NCBI RefSeq assembly: GCF_001995985.1
Contig: NZ_MUFC01000004.1
Location: 1 to 64,000 of the forward strand
Direction of reading: 5' to 3'
Length of the DNA: 64,000 nucleotides
Source: Salinivibrio sharmensis
GTDB taxonomy: Bacteria; Pseudomonadota; Gammaproteobacteria; Enterobacterales; Vibrionaceae
The position numbers and the translations under genes were made by a program. The notes beneath the pieces are model-generated. The model searched no databases. It saw only the letters and a list, made by a program, of their open reading frames with translations, and was not told the DNA's origin. Positions 17,282 through 27,141 of the stretch are shown here, one piece after another (within the stretch, counting starts at the first letter, position 1; each line of letters opens with the position of its first letter).

Positions 17282-18622
17282 TTACAGCAAAAACAAGGTC
17301 CCTAGGCCTAAGAAGGCGACAAAACCAACGATGTCGGTCACCGTGGTTAGGATCACTGAGCCTGACAGAGCCGGATCAATCTTCAACTTCCCTAATAACA
17401 CTGGCACAAAAATCCCCGCCAATGCCGCACTGATAATATTGGCGACAATCGCGGCACCAATCACCGCACCGAGCCCCCAACTTTCAAACCAATAACCGGC
17501 AATCGCCCCAATCACCAGCGCCCAGAGTACGCCATTGAGCAACCCCACTTTAAACTCCTTACTCAACAGCGGCTTTAGGTTAGCTTTGGATATCTGCCCC
17601 AGCGCGAGACCTCGTACGATCAGCGTCAAGGTTTGACTACCGGCAATCCCACCCATGGATGCGACCACGGGCATGAGTACCGCCAGCGCGACAACCTGCT
17701 GCAGCGTTGCTTCAAATAAACCGATAAACCATGACGCGAGAAAGGCTGTCATGAGGTTAACCCCAAGCCACAACGCACGGTTACGCGCACTTTTCATCAC
17801 CGGGGAGAATAAATCTTCATCTTCATCCAAACCAGCCGTGGCCATGATTTGCGCTTCAGCCCGTTCCGCTTGCATCTCATACGCCGTGCCCAAATCGAGT
17901 CGCCCAATCAACATATTACCGTCATCCAGCACAGGCAGCGCAATTTCTTCACTGCTCGCGACTTTGTCAGCGCTGGTATAAATATCATCACGTGCGTTTA
18001 AGCTAGGAAACTGCTCACGGACCAACTCACTGATTTTTAATATCCCGTCAGCCCCAAATAGCTTGTGAATGGGGACGGCTCCTACCCAAATGCCACGGCT
18101 ATCGACCACGAAGACATGATCGCAATATTTGGGCATCACCCGGCGCAGTAAACGCAGCACGACATTCACTTTGGTTTTGGCAGGCACCACTAAGGGCTGA
18201 TGATCACACCAATGCCCCACTTGATTATCCGCATATTGTTGCGCAGAGGCGTAGCGCTGCTTTTGCTCCGAGTCCATCCGACCGAGCGCTTCCTCTAACA
18301 GCGGTTCGGTCAACACATCTTGCAGTTCCAACAAAGTGTCCGCGTCGAGATCAGCGAACAGCGCATGTAGTTGTGTCTCATCAACGGCACGGATAACCGC
18401 TTCGCCTGCGTCATCGCGCATCTCCGCCAACACAGGAAGCTGTACCGAGGGAGAGAGTTGCTCCCAAAAGTCCACACGATCGCTAACAGGTAAGGCTTCT
18501 AATAACAAAGCAAGGCTATCCACACCGTGTGCTTGCTCTATCTCTTGTATCGTCTCGGGCGCATCTTGATCGACTTTTGACAGCAAATCATCAATCACTT
18601 CTTGTCTATCACTTGTTTGCAT
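17282..18622 (-). CDS. mgtE: Magnesium transporter MgtE
   Basis: Mg2+ channel/transporter of the inner membrane, 446 aa from the ATG at 18622 (GGGAG upstream), the usual MgtE length. Order: acidic helical N-domain (about 1-125), a CBS pair (about 130-250), and five membrane helices (about 285-446) containing PVVASMGGIAGSQTLTLIVRGLALG, the conserved pore block, and the final segment with ALSGSVILTTVTDIVGFVAFLGLG. The N- and CBS domains sense intracellular Mg2+ in characterised members. Monocistronic, divergent from the rim cluster across 209 bases; I see no recognisable Mg riboswitch there. Confidence 0.95.
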   Translation of the reverse strand: MQTSDRQEVIDDLLSKVDQDAPETIQEIEQAHGVDSLALLLEALPVSDRVDFWEQLSPSVQLPVLAEMRDDAGEAVIRAVDETQLHALFADLDADTLLELQDVLTEPLLEEALGRMDSEQKQRYASAQQYADNQVGHWCDHQPLVVPAKTKVNVVLRLLRRVMPKYCDHVFVVDSRGIWVGAVPIHKLFGADGILKISELVREQFPSLNARDDIYTSADKVASSEEIALPVLDDGNMLIGRLDLGTAYEMQAERAEAQIMATAGLDEDEDLFSPVMKSARNRALWLGVNLMTAFLASWFIGLFEATLQQVVALAVLMPVVASMGGIAGSQTLTLIVRGLALGQISKANLKPLLSKEFKVGLLNGVLWALVIGAIAGYWFESWGLGAVIGAAIVANIISAALAGIFVPVLLGKLKIDPALSGSVILTTVTDIVGFVAFLGLGTLFLL

Positions 18623-18831
18623 GGTACTCCCTTCTCCACGGTCATCATGTGCACAGAAACCCAGCGATCCACCTCGGCAGGGCGTCCCTCTCAACCAGTC
18701 TCCTATATGCCAAGATAGTGCCACTTCCAGTGTGCGATGGCTATCACATATCATCGCTGATTTTTCAGATTCTTACCACGAATAACCGCTATCACTTCTA
18801 TGGTAAAAGCAAGGCAGAGCAATAACGAGTA

Positions 18832-19281
18832 ATGATAACAATGCCGGTTCAATCAACGGAAAAAGTGTGTGTGGGTTGGCGCGAATGGATTAGCCTCCCA
18901 GACCTAGATATTGCGCGTATAAAGGCCAAAATTGACACGGGCGCGCGTACTTCATGCTTACATACCTTCAAAATTGAAGAATTTGAAAAAGGAGGCGCTG
19001 CTTGGGTTCGTTTTTGGATCCACCCTCACCAAGGTGATGACGAACATGTTATTCAAGCGGAAGCGCCCGTGCTTGCACGCCGTGTCGTACGCGACTCTGG
19101 CGGGCACGAGCAACTTCGCTATGTGATTCAGACCACACTCAAAGCCGGTGAACTGTGTTATCCCATAGAGATGACACTCACCGCACGCGATAACATGCGC
19201 TTTCGTATGCTGTTAGGTCGTACCGCGATGACAGGCAACGTCATTGTCGATCCTATGCATTCATTCCTGCTCGGCAAATAG
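18832..19281 (+). CDS. RimB-like retropepsin-fold protease (Zn_protease family PF05618)
   Basis: Cytoplasmic protein of 149 aa. The motif [12 protein letters not shown] (D35-T36-G37) is the aspartic-protease-like DTG of the family long labelled 'ATP-dependent zinc protease'; GRTAMTG near the end is the second conserved patch. In Pseudomonas the homologue RimB is reported to trim glutamates that RimK adds to ribosomal protein S6. It is followed after 14 bases by rimK, which fits an eraser/writer pair. ATG at 18832 or 18841 are both possible. Confidence 0.85.
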   Translation: MITMPVQSTEKVCVGWREWISLPDLDIARIKAKIDTGARTSCLHTFKIEEFEKGGAAWVRFWIHPHQGDDEHVIQAEAPVLARRVVRDSGGHEQLRYVIQTTLKAGELCYPIEMTLTARDNMRFRMLLGRTAMTGNVIVDPMHSFLLGK

Positions 19282-19295
19282 GAGTCCTAACTACA

Positions 19296-20201
19296 ATGAA
19301 AATCGGCATCCTGTCTCGGAATAAAAACCTATACTCCACACGGCGCCTGATTGAGGCCTGCGAGCAACGCGGTCATGAGTATAAAATCATCGATGCGTTG
19401 CGCTGTTACATGAGCATTAACTCCACCCAACCGTCGATTCATCTTGCTGGCGAGGAGCTGGAGGGGTTTGAAGCCATCATCCCTCGTATTGGCTCATCGG
19501 TGACTTTCTATGGCTGTGCCGTGTTGCGCCAGTTTGAAATGATGGGGGTTTTTCCCGTTAATGAGTCTGTCGCCATCACCCGCTCGAGAGATAAGCTGCG
19601 ATCAATGCAATTGCTGTCACGCAAAGGCATTGGCATGCCGCATACTGGGTTTGCCAGCAAACCCGGCGATGTGGGAGATCTCTTGGAGATGGTTGGCAGT
19701 ACCCCCGTCGTGGTCAAACTGCTCGAAGGCACGCAAGGCATTGGTGTGGTTCTCGCCGAAACCAAAAAAGCGGCAGAGAGCGTGATTGAAGCCTTTATGG
19801 GCTTAAAAGCTGATATTTTGGTGCAGGAGTATATTAAAGAGTCCAGCGGCGCCGATATTCGCTGTTTTGTGATTGGTGACAAAGTCATCGCCGCGATGAA
19901 ACGTCAAGCCCAGCCAGGGGAGTTTCGCTCCAATTTACACCGAGGTGGTTCCGCAACCTTAGTACGGATCACACCGGCAGAGCGTCGAACCGCCATTGCT
20001 GCGGCTAAAGCCATGGGACTCAATGTCGCTGGGGTCGATTTACTGCGCTCCGAGCGCGGCCCTTTGGTGATGGAAGTCAACTCCTCACCGGGGTTAGAGG
20101 GCATAGAAAAGGCCACCGGGAAAGACGTCGCAGGTATGGTGGTGGAATACATCGAAAAGACTGCTAATGCCAAGAGGACGCGAACTCGTGGTAAGGGCTA
20201 A
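19296..20201 (+). CDS. rimK: Ribosomal protein S6--L-glutamate ligase RimK
   Basis: ATP-grasp ligase that adds glutamate residues to the C-terminus of ribosomal protein S6 (RpsF). The 301-aa length matches E. coli RimK. Visible landmarks: [18 protein letters not shown] at the start, [17 protein letters not shown] (ATP-binding, about 147-163), [21 protein letters not shown] and [14 protein letters not shown] (Mg-binding end of the ATP-grasp fold). AGGAG lies 10 bases before the ATG. It is the middle gene of a three-gene cluster and overlaps the start of the next gene. Confidence 0.95.
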   Translation: MKIGILSRNKNLYSTRRLIEACEQRGHEYKIIDALRCYMSINSTQPSIHLAGEELEGFEAIIPRIGSSVTFYGCAVLRQFEMMGVFPVNESVAITRSRDKLRSMQLLSRKGIGMPHTGFASKPGDVGDLLEMVGSTPVVVKLLEGTQGIGVVLAETKKAAESVIEAFMGLKADILVQEYIKESSGADIRCFVIGDKVIAAMKRQAQPGEFRSNLHRGGSATLVRITPAERRTAIAAAKAMGLNVAGVDLLRSERGPLVMEVNSSPGLEGIEKATGKDVAGMVVEYIEKTANAKRTRTRGKG

Positions 20202-21255
20202 AAGAAACAATGCTATCGACATCGGGGGCGAGACCGTTAACCCAGGTGACCGCCTTAGCCTAGAGCTGGAAATCGCCAAGCTTTATACCCACGCCCCACT
20301 TAACGTGAGTATAGAGGTTCTTAACGGCAAACTATCGGGCCCTACACTGTTGATCTGTGCGGCCATTCATGGCGATGAGCTCAATGGTATCGAGATTGTT
20401 CGCCAAATTATGGCGAGAACCGACACACAAAAACTACGCGGAACCATCGTTGCCATTCCCGTTGTTAATGTATTTGGCTTTATTCACAAGTCTCGCTATC
20501 TGCCGGATAGGCGTGATTTGAATCGCTCCTTTCCGGGCTCTGAACGTGGCTCAATTGCCGGGCGCATGGCGTATCAGCTGTTTAATGAAGTGATTAGCCA
20601 ATGCACCCATGTGATCGATTTGCATACCGCCGCTATCCACCGCACCAATCTGCCGCAAATCCGCGCCAATTTAGATAACCCAGAAGCGGGGGCGATGGCG
20701 ACCGCATTTTCCGCCCCTGTGGTTGTCGACGCCGCCTTAAGGGGCGGCTCCTTACGCGCAGAGGCAGAGGCAATTGGCATTCCGGTGATCACCTATGAGG
20801 CCGGTGAAGCTCTACGCTTTGAGCCATACGCAATTAACGCAGGGGTCAGGGGCGTTATCCGCGTAATGCGCCACTTGGGTATGCTGCGTCAGTCGCGGCG
20901 GAAATTACCTTACAAGCCCGTCACAGCCAGAGCAACCCGATGGGTGCGTGCCGATGCCGATGGCATTTTCCGCAGTCATATTGCCCTGGGTGAGATGGTC
21001 TCCAAGCACCAAGTGATTGGTCTTATTTCTGACCCTGCCGGTAGTCGAGAGGTAGAAGTCACCGCGCCACAAAGTGGTATTCTCATCGGGCAACAAACGC
21101 TGCCCGTGGTTAATGAAGGCGATGCTATTTTTCACATTGCCTTTTTCTCTCAGTCCGATGATTTGATTGAACAACACTTGGAGGCTTATCGAGACCAAGT
21201 CAAAGACGACCAAGATGATGAGTTAAAGTGGGGAATTGGTACGCTATCAACATGA
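20188..21255 (+). CDS. Succinylglutamate desuccinylase/aspartoacylase (M14-fold) family protein
   Basis: Zinc hydrolase of 355 aa. The metal site reads H61-x-x-E64 in [10 protein letters not shown] and H146 in VIDLHTAA, the AstE/AspA-type arrangement on a carboxypeptidase fold; YEAGE further on likely carries the general base. A C-terminal beta domain (about 270-345) follows. GTG at 20188 (AAGAGGA upstream) overlaps rimK by 14 bases; an ATG at 20167 would overlap by 35. Tight coupling to rimK suggests it acts on the same glutamate chemistry, possibly removing terminal glutamates, but this is inference. Other members deacylate N-acyl amino acids. Confidence 0.85.
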   Translation: MVRAKRNNAIDIGGETVNPGDRLSLELEIAKLYTHAPLNVSIEVLNGKLSGPTLLICAAIHGDELNGIEIVRQIMARTDTQKLRGTIVAIPVVNVFGFIHKSRYLPDRRDLNRSFPGSERGSIAGRMAYQLFNEVISQCTHVIDLHTAAIHRTNLPQIRANLDNPEAGAMATAFSAPVVVDAALRGGSLRAEAEAIGIPVITYEAGEALRFEPYAINAGVRGVIRVMRHLGMLRQSRRKLPYKPVTARATRWVRADADGIFRSHIALGEMVSKHQVIGLISDPAGSREVEVTAPQSGILIGQQTLPVVNEGDAIFHIAFFSQSDDLIEQHLEAYRDQVKDDQDDELKWGIGTLST

Positions 21256-21362
21256 TCGAGTCACGAGAAACAAACCGTACTACTTGCATTGAGCAATAAG
21301 ATTCATAACACTACGCGTTTTGTAGCACGGGCAGCCGCCCGTTCAATAAGAGGAACGACATC

Positions 21363-21806
21363 ATGCTGACATGGCAAGACATCGTCGCTCGAAGTGAAAG
21401 CGGTAATCTCGCGCCGCCGTCGCGGGTTGAGAAAACAGACCAAGAGTGGCAAGCACAACTCAGTGAAGAAGCCTTTCGTGTTACCCGCCAAAAAGGCACA
21501 GAGCGCGCGTTCAGCTCAGGCATGTGTACGCTCTTTGAGCCAGGGCGCTATGGGTGTACATGCTGCGGCACCTTGCTGTTTGATGCGCATGAAAAGTTTG
21601 ATTCAGGTACAGGCTGGCCCTCGTTTACGCATCCGGTGCAAGATAATGCCATTGCCTACCACAAAGATGGCAGTCACGGGATGACACGGATTGAAACCAC
21701 CTGTGCGACCTGTGACGCGCATCTTGGCCATGTATTTCCTGACGGGCCCCCACCATCTGGCTTACGTTTTTGTATGAATGCCGTCGCGTTAAAAAAGCTC
21801 GATTAA
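21363..21806 (+). CDS. msrB: Peptide-methionine (R)-S-oxide reductase MsrB
   Basis: Repairs oxidised methionine (R epimer) in proteins, 147 aa. Conserved blocks: GTERAFSSGMCTLFEPGRYGC at the front, FDSGTGWPSF in the middle, THPV, and the catalytic cysteine in RFCMNAVAL near the C-terminus. Cys pairs (CTCC near 55 and CATC near 114) correspond to the structural zinc site. AGAGGAACG precedes the ATG. Single-gene unit followed by a hairpin. Confidence 0.94.
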   Translation: MLTWQDIVARSESGNLAPPSRVEKTDQEWQAQLSEEAFRVTRQKGTERAFSSGMCTLFEPGRYGCTCCGTLLFDAHEKFDSGTGWPSFTHPVQDNAIAYHKDGSHGMTRIETTCATCDAHLGHVFPDGPPPSGLRFCMNAVALKKLD

Positions 21807-21829
21807 ATAGTACCTGCCCCGCTGAAAAC

Positions 21830-21852
21830 GCAGAGCCCTACTTTGGCTCTGC
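21830..21852 (+). terminator. Hairpin after msrB
   Basis: GCAGAGCC and GGCTCTGC arms around a 7-base loop, 24 bases past msrB. It lacks a T-run and is followed directly by TATACT, a perfect -10 hexamer that may serve the next gene. Confidence 0.55.
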
Positions 21853-21926
21853 TATACTGATCATGAACCGTACTGCCGCTATCAATCACGTTTATATCCT
21901 ATTGTATCGCACGACGCAGAGGTGAC

Positions 21927-23339
21927 ATGCTACTGGGGCTCTCTCTACCTTCCGCTCGCCGCATTTTGTTGTGGAGCTTCATTTACGGGGCAATCGTCTG
22001 GCTGGATATGCGCTATTTATCCGCGATACTCGATGTCCACACGGTCACCTTGCTCAATATCTCCAGTGGCCTTGCGGTGGTATTATTCCGGCATCTGGGA
22101 ATGGGGATGTTACTCCCGCTTATCCTCGCCGGCTCTCTTGGCCACGGTCTAGCCGCCATCGCCCGCATCGAGTCGCTCCATCTCGCGACAGGGATTTTTT
22201 TTGGTACATTTTTAACACTCGCCTCGGCGCTCTCCGCGTGGCTATGGCAAAAATATTATCCCCATTGCCTGGATACAGTACGGGCCCTTTTTCGGTTTGT
22301 GCTGGTTGGATGCCTATTCCCCGCAATAGCAATGATGGCCATTGTCGCCATCCCGCTTTATATCGATGATCAGTTAGTTCACGGACGACTACAATTCTTG
22401 ACCATTGAATTCATGATGACTTACACCACATCAACACTGCTTTGGGTCAGCTTGTACACCGCTTGGCAAAGGTTGGGGATCAACTGGTCAAAACTCAGTT
22501 GGCAAAACGTGGGCTACGTCACTGCCATTATGGTACTCACACTCATCAGTTTTTCTGTGTTTCCAGGCGCAATCTACATCGAGCTTGCATTGCTGATTTA
22601 TATCGCGTTCTCCGGCCATTGGCGTACGCTTCTGGTTGGCCTTTGTGGCTTAATCACCGTGTCTATCTTAATGGTACCATTCGATATGGGCGCATTCGCG
22701 ATCCCTAACCTCTATGACGGCGTGTTAGCACTGCTTATTTTTATCTTTACCACCGTACTGGCCAGCATCAGTATTTCCATCCAAGTGATGGAATATAAAA
22801 ATGCCGTTGCAGCACGAGACAGCTGGCAACGAAAAGCCAGCCTAGATCCACTGACGGGCACCGTTAATCGCTACGGCCTATTGCCTGAATTAGCGATTGA
22901 ATACGAACGCGCTCGGCGAACGCAGTACACTTATACGGTCGCGGTCATTGATGTCGATAACTTCAAACAATTTAACGACACATATGGTCACTCCGCCGGC
23001 GATCGCGTCTTGCAAGATGTTGCTGCTGAAATCACACGCGCCGTTCGCGAAACCGATTTGGTGGCTCGATATGGTGGGGAAGAGTTTGTCATCATCTTCC
23101 GCAATACCACCAGTGACGATGCCTATCATATTGCCGAGCGTATTCGCCAACGTATTGCGGCGAATACTTCACAGTTTGACAATCAATTGCTCACCTATAC
23201 AGTCAGCTGTGGGCTGTCTGAAAGCCAGCCAAGCGACAGCCATCCGGAGCAAGTGTTTGACCGTGCCGATGACTATCTTTATACCGCCAAAAGTCTTGGG
23301 CGCAATCGCGTCGTGGTTGCGCCCAACACGGCAGAGTGA
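21927..23339 (+). CDS. Diguanylate cyclase with MASE1-like membrane domain
   Basis: Membrane GGDEF protein of 470 aa. Residues about 10-290 hold eight or so hydrophobic helices in the style of a MASE1 integral membrane sensor; the GGDEF domain follows (about 300-465) with VIDVDNFKQFNDTYGHSAGD and the active GGEEF. The RETD exactly five residues before GGEEF is an intact RxxD inhibitory site, so product inhibition is expected. GAGGTGAC lies before the ATG. It runs convergently into fumC with only six bases between stop codons. Confidence 0.9.
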   Translation: MLLGLSLPSARRILLWSFIYGAIVWLDMRYLSAILDVHTVTLLNISSGLAVVLFRHLGMGMLLPLILAGSLGHGLAAIARIESLHLATGIFFGTFLTLASALSAWLWQKYYPHCLDTVRALFRFVLVGCLFPAIAMMAIVAIPLYIDDQLVHGRLQFLTIEFMMTYTTSTLLWVSLYTAWQRLGINWSKLSWQNVGYVTAIMVLTLISFSVFPGAIYIELALLIYIAFSGHWRTLLVGLCGLITVSILMVPFDMGAFAIPNLYDGVLALLIFIFTTVLASISISIQVMEYKNAVAARDSWQRKASLDPLTGTVNRYGLLPELAIEYERARRTQYTYTVAVIDVDNFKQFNDTYGHSAGDRVLQDVAAEITRAVRETDLVARYGGEEFVIIFRNTTSDDAYHIAERIRQRIAANTSQFDNQLLTYTVSCGLSESQPSDSHPEQVFDRADDYLYTAKSLGRNRVVVAPNTAE

Positions 23340-23345
23340 GGCGCG

Positions 23346-24728
23346 CTATTCCGCAATGCCGCCTTTAGTGAGCTTGGTCGGATCAAGCAGCTGCGAGAGC
23401 TTCTCTCGATCCAGCTCGGTCTCTTCCTCGGCAACATCGAGGATCGGGCGACCTTGTTGGTACGCTTTCTTGGCAATCTCAGCCGCTTTCAAATACCCGA
23501 CAACGGGGTTGAGGGCGGTGACCAAAATAGGGTTACGCGATAATGCCGCTTGCAGGTTATCTTCTCTCACGGTAAAGCTGCGAATTGCTTTATCGGCCAG
23601 AACGCGGCTCGATCCTGCGAGTAAATTGATACTCTGCAATACATTCGCGGCAATCACCGGCAACATCACGTTAAGCTCAAAATTCCCTGACTGACCTGCC
23701 ACCGTCACTGTGGTGTCATTGCCCATCACCTGAGCTGATACCATCGCCGCCGACTCAGGAATAACCGGATTGACCTTGCCAGGCATAATTGATGAGCCAG
23801 GCTGCAACCCTTCCAGCTCGATCTCACCCAGCCCTGCGAGTGGGCCGGAGCTCATCCAGCGCAAGTCATTACTCAGCTTCATGGTTGCCACGGCGGTGGT
23901 TTTTAGCTGGCCGTGAAGCGCAACCAACGCATCTTGGCTACCAATGGCAAAGAATGGGTTTTCACTGGCTGTAAAGCCCGTCTTGGTCAGCGCGGCTACC
24001 GCTTCGGCAAAACGCTCGGCAAACAATGGATGAGCATTGATCCCGGTTCCCACCGCGGTGCCACCCTGAGCCAGTGCGCGTACCGATGACAGGCTTTGGG
24101 TAATTTGTACCATCGCGTGCTCGATTTGCTGAGACCAAGCATCTAGCTCTTGCCCGATAGTGACAGGCATGGCATCCATCAAATGGGTACGACCCGTTTT
24201 AACGATGTGGCCAACTGACTGTTTCTTTTCCTGTAACGCATCACGCAAATGAGCAAGTGCAGGTAACAGTTTTTGCTCACACCCTAACGTCGCACTGATC
24301 TGCATCGCCGTGGGCACTGCGTCATTACTGCTTTGGCTCATATTGACATGATCGTTAGGGCTAACCGTCTCACCAGATTTTTCTGAAGCTAAGGTAGCCA
24401 GCACCTCGTTCATATTCATATTCGAACTGGTGCCCGACCCGGTCTGAAACACATCAACAGGAAACTGATCCAGATATTTGCCCGCTATGATGTCTTGTGC
24501 GCTCTCGCAGATTGCGCGAGCCACTTTGCTATCTAATAACCCGAGAGACTCGTTCGCCTGTGCGGCGCCATATTTCACCATGGCTAACGCGCGAATAAAG
24601 TCCTCGGGCATCGTCTGATCGCTGACCGCAAAGTTATTCACCGCACGCTGAGTTTGTGCTTGATACAAAGCCTGCTCAGGCACTTCCACATCACCCATGC
24701 TGTCTTTTTCAATACGTGTTTTCGCCAT
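23346..24728 (-). CDS. fumC: Class II fumarate hydratase FumC
   Basis: Oxygen-stable, iron-free fumarase of the TCA cycle, 460 aa. The superfamily signature GSSIMPGKVNP is present (about residues 315-325), as are TGSGTSSNMNMNEV (about 97-110), GRTHLMDAMPVT and GGTAVGTGIN. AAGGA seven bases before the ATG at 24728 selects this start over an ATG two codons upstream. A plausible Fur-like or general promoter lies in the 160-base region before it, but I cannot assign it. Confidence 0.96.
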   Translation of the reverse strand: MAKTRIEKDSMGDVEVPEQALYQAQTQRAVNNFAVSDQTMPEDFIRALAMVKYGAAQANESLGLLDSKVARAICESAQDIIAGKYLDQFPVDVFQTGSGTSSNMNMNEVLATLASEKSGETVSPNDHVNMSQSSNDAVPTAMQISATLGCEQKLLPALAHLRDALQEKKQSVGHIVKTGRTHLMDAMPVTIGQELDAWSQQIEHAMVQITQSLSSVRALAQGGTAVGTGINAHPLFAERFAEAVAALTKTGFTASENPFFAIGSQDALVALHGQLKTTAVATMKLSNDLRWMSSGPLAGLGEIELEGLQPGSSIMPGKVNPVIPESAAMVSAQVMGNDTTVTVAGQSGNFELNVMLPVIAANVLQSINLLAGSSRVLADKAIRSFTVREDNLQAALSRNPILVTALNPVVGYLKAAEIAKKAYQQGRPILDVAEEETELDREKLSQLLDPTKLTKGGIAE

Positions 24729-24891
24729 GATCACATCCTTTTATTTCGCCATGCCATTTCGATAATGGTTATCATTAACATATTGAATGCGCTAAATGAA
24801 GTCAGTGACTTCATCTGTCGATAAAAAATCCGTGCCTCTTTGTCGTGCATCTCCTAGTATGGCGTCACCGTCACCCATAACGAGCAATACC

Positions 24892-25176
24892 ATGCAAGAT
24901 GAAACCAGTACTAGTATCGCTAACTTGATTGAAGTGGTTGAGAACCAGGTCGCCGACCAAGACCCTAAAAAGGTAGCAGAAACCTTGATGCGCCTGCGTA
25001 TGACCGGCTATTCGCGCGATGAAGCCATCGAATATATTGCCTGTGCGCTAATGGTTGAGATCTATGATGTTAGCCATCACAACGGGCAATTTACCCTGTC
25101 CCGCTATGAAGCCAACTTAGACACCCTGCCAGACATGCCATGGGCCGATGAGATTAATTTGGATATCGGTGAGTAA
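24892..25176 (+). CDS. Small conserved acidic protein of unknown function
   Basis: A 94-aa acidic soluble protein I cannot name. It contains VAETLMRLRMTGYSRDEAIEYIACALMVEIYDV, a helical stretch resembling short Vibrio hypothetical proteins of the same size. The ATG at 24892 begins just ahead of the conserved part; longer in-frame starts back to 24796 have Ser-rich, unlikely sequence. It is divergent from fumC and convergent on an ASCH-domain gene. Confidence 0.65.
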   Translation: MQDETSTSIANLIEVVENQVADQDPKKVAETLMRLRMTGYSRDEAIEYIACALMVEIYDVSHHNGQFTLSRYEANLDTLPDMPWADEINLDIGE

Positions 25177-25201
25177 GCCTATCGCACTGACGGCAGTCAT
25201 C

Positions 25202-25225
25202 AAAAAAGCCGCTCAGCGCGGCTTT
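25202..25225. terminator. Terminator between convergent small genes
   Basis: AAAGCCGC and GCGGCTTT arms around TCAGC. An A-tract on the left becomes a T-tract on the minus strand, so it best fits the ASCH gene; it may serve both. Confidence 0.75.
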
Positions 25226-25230
25226 GATAG

Positions 25231-25698
25231 TTAGAGTGGATAGACTTTCTCAAACTCTTCAAGCACCACATCCGAGTGCTCATCAAAATGCAGGCCGTGT
25301 GTTTTAGCGTACTGGGAAAAATAGCCCCAATGCGCTTCGTGCCAACACTGGTAAGAGCCATCGCCTTCCCCTTCACGTGCCGCAAATTCGGCGCTCACTT
25401 GATTAAACGGGCAATAGCTCACCTGTGTGGTTTTGACGATGCAAACGGGTCGCTGGTGACCATTAAGGACAATCTTATAATGTCCTTTTTGCGGGATCAC
25501 CGCATTTTTCTCTTCCAAAGAACTACGCAACCGGCAGTGCGCTTTCTTTTTATTCAAACTCACCAATGTCGCGACTTCATTGGCTCTGACGGTATGGTGG
25601 CTTAAAGTATCGACTACCACCATATCGTCACTTGGCCGCTGGTGAGTTGGCAGAGTCGCAAGGTACTGGTGCCAAAAGGCGTATTGCTCTTCAGTCAT
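25231..25698 (-). CDS. ASCH domain-containing protein
   Basis: Cytoplasmic protein of 155 aa with an ASCH (PUA-like, predicted RNA-binding) fold: HYKIVLNGHQRPVCIVKTTQVSYCPFNQVSAEFAAREGEGD (about 72-112) and the trailing WHEAHWGYFSQY are typical. Some ASCH proteins are amidohydrolases of acetylated cytidine (YqfB) or ribonucleases; this one is longer and cannot be assigned. Single-gene unit on the minus strand. Confidence 0.82.
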   Translation of the reverse strand: MTEEQYAFWHQYLATLPTHQRPSDDMVVVDTLSHHTVRANEVATLVSLNKKKAHCRLRSSLEEKNAVIPQKGHYKIVLNGHQRPVCIVKTTQVSYCPFNQVSAEFAAREGEGDGSYQCWHEAHWGYFSQYAKTHGLHFDEHSDVVLEEFEKVYPL

Positions 25699-25847
25699 CT
25701 CTCTCGCCTTGTTTTCTTTTTGAATGGTTTCTTGGACAGTTAAACGGCAGTTATCTTAACGCTCTGTTTCGTTTTCGCCTATGCGCCAGCTAACGTTTCA
25801 CATTTTTCTTACGGCGAAATAAATGTCGCTGGCACTGACCAACCAAT

Positions 25848-25873
25848 ATAAAAAAGCGGCCAAAATGGCCGCT
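25848..25873 (-). terminator. Terminator of the desulfurase-like/dioxygenase operon
   Basis: AGCGGCCA and TGGCCGCT arms around AAA, with an A-run on the plus-strand left side that becomes the T-run on the minus strand. It lies 18 bases beyond the stop of the PLP enzyme gene. Confidence 0.85.
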
Positions 25874-25890
25874 CGAAATAGAAGAGACGT

Positions 25891-27141
25891 TTAATCGTTA
25901 ATAAATGGCAATAAGGCTTGGTGTAGCCGGTCAATTTCATCAAGTGTGTTGTAATGCATCATACCGATGCGGATCACACCGCCTTTTTCTAAGATATCAA
26001 GCTGCTCACACAAGCCCTGAGCGTAAAAATGGCCATTCCAGACACAAAAATTTTGCTCGCCGAGTGCTTGAGCAACCTCAGCCGGTTCTGTTCCCTCTAT
26101 GCGTATCGCAAACGTTGGCGTGCGTTTGTCGAGCTGATTATCGTCAGTAATGCCATAGATGCGTACCTTGGGATATGCGCGCATCAACTGGATAAAATGT
26201 GCTGATAATGCCTGCTCATGCGCTTGATACTGCGCATAGCTTGCCGCTAGTCTTTCTCGCAGCGATGACGTCGGGTCGCCCCATTGCGCAAGATAGTCAA
26301 CCGCCGCAATAAAGCCCGCTATCGCCTCAAAGCTTTGCGTGCCCGTTTCAAATCGGCCGGGGCCTTGATTAGTCGCAGGTTCCACTTTGTACGGTTTTAA
26401 CGTCTGTACCCACTCAGGCGAGACATAGACAAAACCAACATGGGGTCCAAAAAACTTATACGCCGAGCAGGCAAGAAAGTCGCATCCGAGCGCTTGTACA
26501 TCCACCAAATGATGAGGCGCATAATGCACCGCATCCACATACACTTTGGCGCCCACTTGTTTCGCCATCTCCACCACTTTTGCCACATCGACCAGACTGC
26601 CTGTGGTGTTGGAGGCTAACGTAACCGCAACCAACTTGGTTTTATCGGTTATCAAGCTGGCAAGGTGTGTCATATCGATAGAATACGTCGACTCATCAAC
26701 ACGTACCTGTTTCACGATCGCGCCTTTGTCTTGCGCCGCTTGTTGCCAGCTAGATACATTTGAATAGTGATCGAGTGCCGAAACAATCACTTCATCTCCC
26801 GCCTGCCAGTCGCGACTAATTGCGCGGCTCAACGAGAAGGTCAAGGTGGTCATATTCGGACCGAATACCATGCTTTCTGACGATGCGGCATTCACAAAGG
26901 TCGCTGCCACATCACGCGCGCGCTGCATAAGCTCGGTCGTGTAGCGACCAGAGAAGAATTGGCCACCTAGGTTAGCGTTGTAGTGGCCTAAATAATCCAC
27001 CATGGCATCAAGCACTGCGCGGGGTACTTGCGCCCCCCCAGGCCCATCAAAGAATGCAACGGGCTGTCCCTCAATGACTTGAGCGAGCGCGGGAAAATGC
27101 CCTCGAACAGCGTGGGGCGAAAAACCTGCTGGTGTCATCAT
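25891..27141 (-). CDS. Cysteine desulfurase-like PLP enzyme (class V aminotransferase)
   Basis: PLP-dependent protein of 416 aa, closest in style to the cysteine desulfurase-like subfamily that I recall as TIGR01976 (named for V. cholerae VC1184). The PLP lysine is in SAYKFFGPHVGF, with VYVDAVHYAPHHLVD (cofactor Asp and His) 20 residues before. True SufS/IscS enzymes carry a mobile catalytic Cys loop; in the comparable C-terminal region here I see only QNFCVWNGHFYAQGLCEQ, so desulfurase activity is unproven. The gene is translationally coupled to the dioxygenase gene upstream: stop and start codons share one base (TAATG). Confidence 0.85.
   Translation of the reverse strand: MMTPAGFSPHAVRGHFPALAQVIEGQPVAFFDGPGGAQVPRAVLDAMVDYLGHYNANLGGQFFSGRYTTELMQRARDVAATFVNAASSESMVFGPNMTTLTFSLSRAISRDWQAGDEVIVSALDHYSNVSSWQQAAQDKGAIVKQVRVDESTYSIDMTHLASLITDKTKLVAVTLASNTTGSLVDVAKVVEMAKQVGAKVYVDAVHYAPHHLVDVQALGCDFLACSAYKFFGPHVGFVYVSPEWVQTLKPYKVEPATNQGPGRFETGTQSFEAIAGFIAAVDYLAQWGDPTSSLRERLAASYAQYQAHEQALSAHFIQLMRAYPKVRIYGITDDNQLDKRTPTFAIRIEGTEPAEVAQALGEQNFCVWNGHFYAQGLCEQLDILEKGGVIRIGMMHYNTLDEIDRLHQALLPFIND

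Noticed and set aside
18623-18831. Possible Mg2+ riboswitch (M-box or mgtA-like leader) before mgtE
   Set aside because: The 130 or so bases upstream show no conserved M-box blocks or strong paired stems; not supportable by eye.
22897-23694. 265-codon open frame on the plus strand across the ends of the diguanylate cyclase and fumC genes
   Set aside because: It runs through the 3' end of one recognised gene and antisense to another; its Ser-rich translation resembles no protein.
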